Below, in pieces: positions 35,210-43,129 of a stretch of 43,129 nt of DNA. Each line of letters begins with the position of its first letter. Position 1 is the first letter of the stretch. The stretch lies in contig JANTFG010000003.1 of assembly GCA_024763555.1 (NCBI GenBank), positions 1 to 43,129 on the forward strand, in the 5' to 3' direction. Under the pieces are notes generated by a model that did no database searches, had not been told where the DNA came from, and worked only from the letters and a program-made list of their open reading frames with translations. The stretch is from Thermoanaerobaculales bacterium (lineage in GTDB: Bacteria; Acidobacteriota; Thermoanaerobaculia; Thermoanaerobaculales; Sulfomarinibacteraceae). The translations under genes and the position numbers were made by a program.

Positions 35210-35540
35210 GAGGCCGTTGAGGCGATGATCCCCTCTCTGGGCTGGTGCCGGGGCCGGAGCAGGAACCGCAGCCGCAGCCGCACACCGATGTAGGAGCCCG
35301 AGCGGAGGGCCGGAGCCGGGGCCGGAGCCGCACATCCAGAGCCGATGCCGGAGCCTAGGCGTTCGTGGGTCCTCGGCTGGACCAGGTAGACCTCCCATTG
35401 CCCCTGACACTGCCGCTGATTCTGATCCTGATTCTGCCGCTGTCGCTGAGCCTGTCCCTGGATCCGGAGCGGCAAACCGGGGTCGGAGCAGGAACAGGAG
35501 CAGCACACCGATGCCGGAGCGGAGGACCGAAGCCAGTGCC
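35210..35540. repeat. low-complexity hexamer-like region (CCGGAG/GAGCCG and CTGATTCTGATC types)
   Basis: Direct reading. Confidence 0.7.
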
Positions 35541-35659
35541 GGACGAGGCAGATGGCGGGAGGGAAGCTTGTATCCCGACGCCTTCGCTTCGCCCGGACAG
35601 GCCTTGAAGCGACCGTACTCACGGGGACGCTTCGCTGCAAACCGCGCTATAGTGAGGGC

Positions 35660-36112
35660 ATGAGATTCTTCGTTCCGGGCCGTCGTCTTCTGCCGCCCCT
35701 GCTCGTTATTTGTTCTTCCGTCGCCGGTTGCTTTGCCGGGGATCTCGAGTTCTCTCTTCGGATCGATGGGCGAACAGCCGGCGCCGGGCCGGCTCGCGAG
35801 GCGGCAATGGCCCTCTGGGATGACCCGATGAACCGCCTGATCAGAGATACCAACGCGGAACTCGGTCGCATCCTGGTGGGACAACCCGGCGGCATGACGG
35901 CCCCGTTGATCGGGATCAGCTTCCGGGCGGGTGTGCCGCCTGCGATCATTGCGGGTGTGATCGAGAACTCCCTGATCTCATCCCAGAGGGAAGTCACGAA
36001 GCTGGACTGGGATTCACCACCGACGGATGAAGAATTTCAAGAGCAGTTCATCAGGGAATTCACCCAGCGGCTTGAGGCTGCCGTCGGTCGAAGAGACGAA
36101 GAGAGACCTTGA
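35660..36112 (+). CDS. secreted hypothetical protein
   Basis: Signal peptide MRFFVPGRRLLPPLLVICSSVAGCFA. Confidence 0.7.
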   Translation: MRFFVPGRRLLPPLLVICSSVAGCFAGDLEFSLRIDGRTAGAGPAREAAMALWDDPMNRLIRDTNAELGRILVGQPGGMTAPLIGISFRAGVPPAIIAGVIENSLISSQREVTKLDWDSPPTDEEFQEQFIREFTQRLEAAVGRRDEERP

Positions 36113-36141
36113 AGAGAAGGCGAAGAAGCCCGGCTGAGAAC

Positions 36142-38364
36142 TCACTCGCCGCAGAACTGACCCTCCTCACAGACGCCCAGCTCGACCATCTCTGAATCTC
36201 GCCACCGAAAGAGCCGACAGTCCGGGCGGCAGACGCAGATTTCGTCGAGAGGCATCACCTCCCGGGCCAGGGTGGGGGCCGTCTGCTTCCTGAGTCCGAG
36301 CCAGGGTGAGACCTCGGCCCAGACCCGCCAGTTATCCGGCTCCACCAACACCAGGGAGTTCTTCGGCAGGGCTGAGAGCCGGCGGCTAAGACGTCCGTCG
36401 ACATCGTTGTAATTCCGGTAGAGATTCAGACGGCCGGGCAGGAGCAGAAGAGAGGACAGGCCCAGAGCAAGGGCGACGAGTACTGCCGATAGTCTGCGCC
36501 GGGCACTCTCTCCTTCTGCCAACAAAGTGAAGGATCGCGCCTGAAGTAACCAGAGAGGAATGCATGCGGCGAAGAGATAGCGCGGACCGTATCCATGGAG
36601 GCCGGTGGCCCGGACCGGCAGGAGACTGAAGAGGATGAGTCCTGCGATGCCGAGGAGCAAGCGATCCTCAAAGCTGCTCCTCCTGAGAAGAAAGGGAATG
36701 AGCGCCATACCGAGCGGCAAGCCGAGTCCGGCGGGCAAAAGCGGCCAGAACCATCCATTGAGAAGCGGAGGCAGCGAGGCCAGGAGGGTATCGATATTCC
36801 TCAGGCCTTCGAAGAGATAGCTCGTGGAGAGCATGGGGGCGCCCGCGAGAGCATAGGGAAAACGCCACCAGGCGCCGCTCAACAGTGCGTTGGCTCCAAG
36901 AATCGGAATCAGGACCGGAAGCGCGCCCGCTGACAGCGGCTTCAGAACGCTCCACTCGATCCTGTTCTTTTCGGGGAAGAGGAGATAGATGGCCATGGGG
37001 ACTGCTGCCACAAGGGCCGTCAGGGGCCGAATGCCGAAGGCGAGTGCCAGGCCCGCTCCGGCGAAAACCATCCGCCGGGCTGACGGAGATTCCTCGGTCC
37101 TCTCCCTGTCTCTCAGGACGAGGAGCAGCGCCAGAGCCAGCAGACTCGCGCAACCCGAGTGAGACAGACCCGATGAATAGAGGAGGGCGGCCAGGGGAGA
37201 GGCCAGCCCGAAAAGCGCCGCAATCAGGCCCATCCACTCCCCGCCCATCCGACGCCCGATGAGGCCCAGAAGAAGAATCAGCATCCCGTGGAAGAGTGCC
37301 GGCGTCAGGGTCGGGTTCCCAAGCGCAAGTCCGGAGGCAAGGATCAAGGGCCACGCCGGGGGATAGTGGCCGACTCGGCGCCCATTGCGGATGGTGCACA
37401 GGGGTATTTTCTCGAGTTCCGGGCAGGCTGGAAGCTCACCCGTCAGGCGACCCTGAAGGATCCAGCGGGCCTGGAGCAGGTTGATGACTTCGTCGGGGGT
37501 ATGAGGCAGCCCATCGAGAAGATTCCCAGCCGTCTGGAGTGACTGGATGACGGCCAGGATCGAGAGGGCGGCCAGAACTATGAAAAACAGGGTACGCCTC
37601 AAGGAGAGCTGCCGACGCTGATGATGTGTCGTGCCTCCCCGTCCGACCCCATCCTCTCGAGAGTTTGGCAGGGCCCCTCGCCACCATCGGGGCGAAATCA
37701 AAACGACGAAAAAAATAACAAAACACGCCGCCGCCAGGGCGCGGAAAGCGATCCCGACCAGGGCACGGAGATCGTCGACGGGTCGGGGATCAATCGATGA
37801 GGTGGCCAGAACCCGGTCTTCGCCATCTCTGATGAAGAGATCATTGTTGATCCAACCCCTCCGGAAACTCAGGCTGAAAGGATGATCGGCCTCAAACTCC
37901 AGACGCATCTCTTCGAGAAACCGCCCCCGGAATCGGGTCCTCAAAAGGAATGTCGACGCAATGTCGAGATCATAAGACCCAAGAACCCTGCGTGGCAAAA
38001 CCTCATCAACCCACCAGTCCCCTACGGGAGGCTTTCGCGGCACCTTCCACCAGAGTTCCGAAAAGGCCGGAAGGACGGCTTCCCGCCCCGCCTCTCTGAT
38101 CCGGATCTCTCCCCAACCGACCTGAGCCATGCCCTCCGGCGCACTGAGCCTCAACCTATGAATCTCTCCCGGCGAGAAGGGCAGACTCACTTCAGTGCCG
38201 GCAACTTCCCACCGAAGATGATCGCCCAGTACCTCGACTTCGACCGTCGTTGAGAGCGGAGAATACCAGGCTATCAGGCTCAGAAAGAGCGCAACAGTCA
38301 GCCACGACAGTGCGGCGATCCGCTTCGGAGGTGATCGCAGAGGAGGAGAGGTGTTCAGGATCAT
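36142..38364 (-). CDS. GT39/ArnT-like membrane glycosyltransferase
   Basis: Multi-TM; LPHTPDEVINLLQARWILQGRL..HYPPAWPLILASG. Confidence 0.75.
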   Translation of the reverse strand: MILNTSPPLRSPPKRIAALSWLTVALFLSLIAWYSPLSTTVEVEVLGDHLRWEVAGTEVSLPFSPGEIHRLRLSAPEGMAQVGWGEIRIREAGREAVLPAFSELWWKVPRKPPVGDWWVDEVLPRRVLGSYDLDIASTFLLRTRFRGRFLEEMRLEFEADHPFSLSFRRGWINNDLFIRDGEDRVLATSSIDPRPVDDLRALVGIAFRALAAACFVIFFVVLISPRWWRGALPNSREDGVGRGGTTHHQRRQLSLRRTLFFIVLAALSILAVIQSLQTAGNLLDGLPHTPDEVINLLQARWILQGRLTGELPACPELEKIPLCTIRNGRRVGHYPPAWPLILASGLALGNPTLTPALFHGMLILLLGLIGRRMGGEWMGLIAALFGLASPLAALLYSSGLSHSGCASLLALALLLVLRDRERTEESPSARRMVFAGAGLALAFGIRPLTALVAAVPMAIYLLFPEKNRIEWSVLKPLSAGALPVLIPILGANALLSGAWWRFPYALAGAPMLSTSYLFEGLRNIDTLLASLPPLLNGWFWPLLPAGLGLPLGMALIPFLLRRSSFEDRLLLGIAGLILFSLLPVRATGLHGYGPRYLFAACIPLWLLQARSFTLLAEGESARRRLSAVLVALALGLSSLLLLPGRLNLYRNYNDVDGRLSRRLSALPKNSLVLVEPDNWRVWAEVSPWLGLRKQTAPTLAREVMPLDEICVCRPDCRLFRWRDSEMVELGVCEEGQFCGE

Positions 38365-38382
38365 CCGCCCAGCCCAGCCGAA

Positions 38383-40149
38383 TCAGGCGAGACCCTTGTC
38401 TTCCATCCGGATCAACCCCAACTCTCTCAGGAGAAAAAGGGTCCTCGAGAATTCTTCGTCGCCTTCCCCGGACTGAAGTTCAGACACCGGTTTGGGAGCC
38501 TTCTCGAGAAGGCCGAGGAGGGCCTGCATTCTTCCGGCCAGCACGAGATTCCGCTTCTTCCGGGTATGGACGAGGGCGGCGCTCTTCCGCAAGTCATCAC
38601 CGAGATAACGCTTGATGAACTCCGGCGGCATGAATTCGAGAACCCCGATCTGAATCAGGTTCATGGTATCCAGGCAGAGCTTCTTTTCCAGGCCCTCCGG
38701 GATCTCTTCCGGAAAAAAGAAGTACTCTCCATCGGGCCAACAGAAAATCTCCAGCACGCGGCTGTGCAACTGCTCCGAGAGTTTCTCGAAGAGTTCACCC
38801 GGAGCCAGAATTTTTTCCCGAAGCATGAAATCCGTCAGGGCAAGCCCCTCCTCCCTGGACCGGGAAACCGCATCTTCAAGCTCATCCCTCGTGATCCGCC
38901 CCCCCGCAACAAGGAATTCCCCGAAAAGTTCTCCGAGGATATTTGAGCTGACGTCGAGGATCTGGCCCCGGGCAAAGAAGAGGGACTTTTCCACGGGAGA
39001 TCGGATCAGCTCCAGACGGCCCGTCCGCTCTTCGAGCAGCATCGAGGCAAAGAGTGCCGCAACAGAGGTCCGCCGAAGCTGTCCTGAAAGGCTCGCCTTC
39101 TCCCTCGGTCTCCCGGGTTCCTTCCTCACACGATCGGAACTGCCTACCCTGGCCGGGGTCCCTCCTTCCCAGTTCAGGAGCACCTGCTTGACAACCTTCT
39201 CCCAACGTCTGGTCTCCTCCAGCTCCGCCGCAAAAACACCACTGAGGAACTGTCCCATCTCTTCCCTCGGCATCGGGGCAATCGGCCCGACAGCTACAGC
39301 CTGCAGCTCGTCGATAAACTCGCGCGCCGAGTGATATCGCTTCTCCCGATCCCGATCCAGCGCCCGGGACAGGACATAAATCAGCTCCCTGGGAAGAGCG
39401 TCAAAATGTGAATCCCGGTCCACACCTTTTCGAATCGCCGTCAGAATTTCCAGGTTGTTACTCCCTCTCCGAAAAGCCTCCATGGTCAGCATTTCGGCGA
39501 GAACAACTCCCAGGGAAAAAACATCAGACCTCGCGTCAACCTCTTCCCCCCGGGCAGCCTCGGGGCTCATATAGCGAACCTTCCCCTTGATGACCCCCGC
39601 CTGGGTCATCTCCTCTCGATCTCTCGCCCTGGCCACGCCAAAATCCGTCAGCTTCACATCACCTGAAAAAGAAATCAGTATATTTCTCGGGCTGACATCC
39701 CGATGGACGATCTCCAGTCGTCGCCCATCCGGCCCGCAGAACTCGTGCGCGTGATGCAGCGCCCGAGCCACCTCCAGAGCCACTCGGACTGCGAGTGGCC
39801 AGGGGCAGGGCTCGGAGAGTTGCTTCAAGCGGTAAAGCAGTTCGTAAAGATCCCGACCCTGCACATACTCCATTGCGATAAAGGGCTGACCTCCGACCTG
39901 ACCGAGTTCGTAGATCTGCACAATGTTCGGATGCACCAGTTTCGACGCAATCTTCGCTTCGTCGATGAACATGTTGAGAAAATTCACCTGACGCAGGAGG
40001 TGGGGATGAATTTTCTTGATTGCCACCGGCTTTGAGAAGCCCCGCAAACCGGTGACGTGAGCCAGGAAAATATCCGCCATTCCTCCGGAGGCAATCTTCC
40101 TGACCAGCAGGTAGGAGCCGAATCGGATCAGTGGACGAGCCTTCTTCAC
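38383..40149 (-). CDS. Ser/Thr protein kinase with C-terminal DUF4388 (PATAN-like)
   Basis: FGSYLLVRKIASGGMADIFLA..IVHRDVSPRNILISFSGDVKLTDFGVA; LSGQLRRTSVAALFASMLLEERTGRLEL. Confidence 0.93.
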   Translation of the reverse strand: MKKARPLIRFGSYLLVRKIASGGMADIFLAHVTGLRGFSKPVAIKKIHPHLLRQVNFLNMFIDEAKIASKLVHPNIVQIYELGQVGGQPFIAMEYVQGRDLYELLYRLKQLSEPCPWPLAVRVALEVARALHHAHEFCGPDGRRLEIVHRDVSPRNILISFSGDVKLTDFGVARARDREEMTQAGVIKGKVRYMSPEAARGEEVDARSDVFSLGVVLAEMLTMEAFRRGSNNLEILTAIRKGVDRDSHFDALPRELIYVLSRALDRDREKRYHSAREFIDELQAVAVGPIAPMPREEMGQFLSGVFAAELEETRRWEKVVKQVLLNWEGGTPARVGSSDRVRKEPGRPREKASLSGQLRRTSVAALFASMLLEERTGRLELIRSPVEKSLFFARGQILDVSSNILGELFGEFLVAGGRITRDELEDAVSRSREEGLALTDFMLREKILAPGELFEKLSEQLHSRVLEIFCWPDGEYFFFPEEIPEGLEKKLCLDTMNLIQIGVLEFMPPEFIKRYLGDDLRKSAALVHTRKKRNLVLAGRMQALLGLLEKAPKPVSELQSGEGDEEFSRTLFLLRELGLIRMEDKGLA

Positions 40150-40374
40150 TCTTTCAGTGTAGACAATCCCCGAAAAAAACACACATCGGATCGGCAATGA
40201 AAGCAGGGAGGGGGCCCGATTTCCCCGGCTCAGCGAGTGGGGCGACCGGAGAGATCCCCGGGAAGCGGGTCGATGGTCTGCGCCCTCATCCAATGCGAAT
40301 CTCCTCAGAGATTCACCAATCTCAAATTCCCAATTGCAGTCTTTCCAGCGCCCGTCCCGAAGTCCGGCGCCGAA

Positions 40375-40740
40375 TCAGTGGCAACTCTGGTGAGTCCCAT
40401 CTCCGTGATCACAACTGGAAGTCCCCAGTTGGAGCGAACCGTCGAGATAGCCCTCAACAACCTGACGAACTCCGATGCTGGGCGCACCCAGAATGACCGC
40501 AACCCCATTCTCTTCAAACAACTGGATCGCACGGGGCCCCATGCCGCCGGTCACGACCACATCTGCGCCCATCTTCGAGATCCAGGCAGGAAGAACTCCC
40601 GGCTGGTGCGCCGGTGGAACAAGGACCTTCTCCTCGAGGACTTTCTTCGCTTCAGGATCCACTTCAAAGAAATGATAGTTCTGACATCGTCCGAAGTGCT
40701 GGCTCAAAAGCGATTCATTGGCGGGAATTGCAATCAGCAT
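40375..40740 (-). CDS. NifX/NifB C-terminal-like (dinitrogenase Fe-Mo cofactor) protein
   Basis: MLIAIPANESLLSQHFGRCQNYHFFEVD...GADVVVTGGMGPRAIQLFEENGVAV. Confidence 0.9.
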   Translation of the reverse strand: MLIAIPANESLLSQHFGRCQNYHFFEVDPEAKKVLEEKVLVPPAHQPGVLPAWISKMGADVVVTGGMGPRAIQLFEENGVAVILGAPSIGVRQVVEGYLDGSLQLGTSSCDHGDGTHQSCH

Positions 40741-40929
40741 CGATGACCTCCAAGTTCAGGCGGAGAAAAACCGCCATTCATCGCGGGAGAGTATATGCCC
40801 AAAAATCAAAGTTGCAAGTGCTTCAAGGAGGACCAACGACCCGCCCTCTGCGTGCTCCGAAATCTCTGGCCCTTTCCTCTCTTTTCTCCTGAGACCACCG
40901 GATGGTTCTCCTGTACTTGAGCCACCTCT

Positions 40930-41325
40930 TTACAAAGTCGGCGTCAGACCTGAGTCGATAATTCGTTTGTCGAGAGTGAGGAGAGTCGCGCCGAGAGCCC
41001 TTGAGGTTGCGACGAGTATTCTGTCGGCTGGATCACGGTGGAACGAATCGGGGAGTGAGGCGACCTCAGCGGCGATGACAGGTGAAATGCCGATACGGCG
41101 AACAAGCGGTGGCGCCACCGCACGTTCGAGCCAGTCTCGGAGGGGAAGCCGAAGCTTCAAGCGGCCGAGACTGGTCAGCGTTGAAATCTCCCACAAACTG
41201 ATATCTGAAATAACCAAAGGACTCTCAGCATCGGCGCTTGCCAGAGCTTCCTTTTGTGCCGCTAAGAGACGTGGATTTCGTTCAAACCACCAGACGATGA
41301 TGTGGGTATCGAGGAGATAGGTCAC
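40930..41325 (-). CDS. vapC: PIN-domain (VapC) toxin
   Basis: MTYLLDTHIIVWWFERNPRLLAAQKEAL..DPADRILVATS. Confidence 0.93.
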   Translation of the reverse strand: MTYLLDTHIIVWWFERNPRLLAAQKEALASADAESPLVISDISLWEISTLTSLGRLKLRLPLRDWLERAVAPPLVRRIGISPVIAAEVASLPDSFHRDPADRILVATSRALGATLLTLDKRIIDSGLTPTL

Positions 41326-41570
41326 TCGAGCATACCCTGCTCAGCGTCCCAGTCTTCGGCCGGAATCGCCGGCTCAATAATGTCCCGGAGGGTTTCGACG
41401 GTGCCAAAGAGAGACTCTTGAGGGTGGCGGTGGGGGCTGGCTATGGCCGGCGAAAGCTGAGCAACTGGTCTCCCGTGTTTTGTGATCACGATAAGCTCCC
41501 CAGTCCTGGCGACCTCATCGAGGTACGCCAGACACTTGGCTTTGAAGTTCGTGGCTGAGACATTTATCAT
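41322..41570 (-). CDS. Phd/VapB antitoxin
   Basis: MINVSATNFKAKCLAYLDEVARTGELIVITKHGRPVAQLSP. Confidence 0.92.
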   Translation of the reverse strand: MINVSATNFKAKCLAYLDEVARTGELIVITKHGRPVAQLSPAIASPHRHPQESLFGTVETLRDIIEPAIPAEDWDAEQGMLE

Positions 41571-41727
41571 AGAACCAGTCTATCTGACCAGTCGTCTAAA
41601 ATCAACAGATCGAGAAAGGGAGATTCATTTTCCTATGCCACTGTCGCAATCGGCAGGGCGACACCAACTCCGGGATGCTGTGAGAACTGAGTCTTATGGA
41701 ATAGTATGATGGGCCCCTGGAGGCGAT

Positions 41728-42951
41728 ATGAGCAAGGGTGTCGGGGCACACAAGTGGCAGTTCAAGGCACGATTCCGACGACAGGCATTCGGGTGGAAAT
41801 CCCAGCCTGCCATCAAGCGCGTCCAGGAGGCCGTGTCCGAAATCAAGAGGGTCGCCCGTGCCGATCCGGTGCTCGCCGGCGAGGGCGCCGTTACTTTCCT
41901 CGAGAGGGTCTCGCCGGCACTGGAAAATGTCGACAGCTCCTCCGGCGCCATCGGCTCGGCGGTCAACACAGCGATTGTCGCTCTGGTCAAAATCATCGCG
42001 AAGGCCCCGGCCGACCCAAAGAAACGTGATGATTGGCTGGAGCGATTATTCGAAGCACATGCCGACGACGGGATCCCATATATCGAAATCCTCACCGATT
42101 TCTGGGGGGAACTGTGCGCTTCGCAGGAGGTGGCCTCACAGTGGGCGAGTCGCCTGCTCGACATCACACGCATGGCATTGAGCTCCGATAAGGATTTGCA
42201 CGGCCACTTTCACGGATCGACCGCCTGCCTCGCCTCACTTTTTGCCTCGGCTCGTTTTGACGAGCTCCTTGACATTGTCACGGAGGATTGTATCTGGCCC
42301 TACCGACAATGGGCGGTGAAGGCACTTGCCGCGCAGGGAAAGAATGCTGAAGCACTTCGCTACGCTGAAAGCTGCCGGAATCCATGGGCGAACGACCGCG
42401 AGATCGACCGGCTCTGTGAGGAAATTCTAATTTCCTCCGGCTTCTCCGAGGAGGCCTATCGCAAATATGGACTTTCAGCGAACCGCAAGAGTACCTATCT
42501 GGCGTGGTTTCGGGCAGTAGCAAAAAAATATCCCCACAAAACGCCGGCCGAGGCCCTCGAAGATCTGGTGGCCTTCACTCCCGGAGAGGAAGGAAAGTGG
42601 TTTGCTGCAGCCAAATCCGCCGAACTCTTCCAGGAGGCCATCGTGCTGGCAAACCGGACACCCTGTTCACCGCAGACTCTGACCCGTGCCGCACGTGATT
42701 TTGCCGAAAAAAACCCGGATTTTGCAGTAGAAAGCGGTCTAACGGCTCTCCGCTGGTTGGTCGAAGGTTACGGCTATGAGATCACCGGCCTCGACGTCTC
42801 AAACGCATACTCCTACACGATGAAGGCAGCCGACAACGCCGGTCGGACAAATGAAATCCGTAGCCGGATTCATCAACTCGTCTCAAGAGAAACCGTCGAT
42901 GGGCAATTCGTAAGAAGGATCCTCTGCAGGCAGCTGGAGCTTTCATCATGA
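41728..42951 (+). CDS. helical-repeat hypothetical protein
   Basis: Long ORF, alpha-helical repeat-like. Confidence 0.75.
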   Translation: MSKGVGAHKWQFKARFRRQAFGWKSQPAIKRVQEAVSEIKRVARADPVLAGEGAVTFLERVSPALENVDSSSGAIGSAVNTAIVALVKIIAKAPADPKKRDDWLERLFEAHADDGIPYIEILTDFWGELCASQEVASQWASRLLDITRMALSSDKDLHGHFHGSTACLASLFASARFDELLDIVTEDCIWPYRQWAVKALAAQGKNAEALRYAESCRNPWANDREIDRLCEEILISSGFSEEAYRKYGLSANRKSTYLAWFRAVAKKYPHKTPAEALEDLVAFTPGEEGKWFAAAKSAELFQEAIVLANRTPCSPQTLTRAARDFAEKNPDFAVESGLTALRWLVEGYGYEITGLDVSNAYSYTMKAADNAGRTNEIRSRIHQLVSRETVDGQFVRRILCRQLELSS

Positions 42952-43032
42952 AGCTTTGGCCCCGAGGCCATCTCGCAGCTTCCCCCGACTCTCAGTGCCC
43001 AGTTCCTCACCCGCCACCGTAATTTTCATCCC

Positions 43033-43129
43033 GAGGCTATTGCGCTGCTTACAAGTTGTTGGGTTACAACAGGATATAGGTGAGTCGAAAAGTGCTTCAC
43101 CCCAGGAATCAGCGGTTGATCTCATCCAA
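43033..43129 (+). repeat. 97-bp direct repeat, copy 2 (cut by window end)
   Basis: 3 mismatches to 32285-32381. Confidence 0.9.

Noticed and set aside
34907-35884. Minus-strand 325-aa ORF
   Set aside because: Runs through low-complexity hexamer repeats and dispersed repeat; opposite end of two plus-strand CDSs; no family resemblance
40305-40532. Minus-strand 75-aa ORF
   Set aside because: Out-of-frame overlap with the NifX-like gene
1-43129. tRNA or rRNA genes
   Set aside because: No recognisable tRNA cloverleaf (GGTTCGAATCC-type arm) or rRNA segment found by eye; a tRNAscan run would be needed to exclude them

Overview
Positions ~700-21,730 read as a long, same-strand integron gene-cassette array. 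It holds small single-gene or toxin-antitoxin cassettes separated by attC-like sites. Several sites are textbook compact attCs (1081-1150, 3039-3107, 3669-3749). At least 13 cassettes have a start core (TTRRRY) complementary to their own end core (RYYYAAC), with compensatory variation. A 36-codon intI-like N-terminal remnant lies divergently at ~519-626, so the array appears to have lost its integrase. The first bases (GACGGGATTGAAAC) look like the last repeat of a CRISPR array lying to the left. The most unusual signal is a composite site: a ~60 bp attC core is followed by a conserved 100-190 bp leader. The leader carries a sigma70-like promoter in its A form (TTGCCT-17-TATAAT, six copies, spacer always 17). 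Both A and B forms end in a frame-conserved 13-codon mini-ORF (MKS[I/L]YS..ARIM.*) whose TAG stop is embedded in the cassette-start core. Array cargo includes Mrr, Abi_C, RraB-like, DUF2200, DUF4240, YggL-like and HD proteins plus six toxin-antitoxin pairs. One of these, HicBA, has a toxin that the ORF track missed. The right half (21.8-43.1 kb) is ordinary chromosomal content: DUF4143 ATPase, YiiX-like protein, a 35x decapeptide-repeat secreted protein, MATE transporters (one truncated), a triple-FKBP protein, two VapBC pairs, a GT39-like protein, a Ser/Thr kinase with DUF4388 and a NifX/NifB-like protein. Several families of dispersed palindromic repeats are interspersed. All assignments come from reading the sequence; no database search was run.
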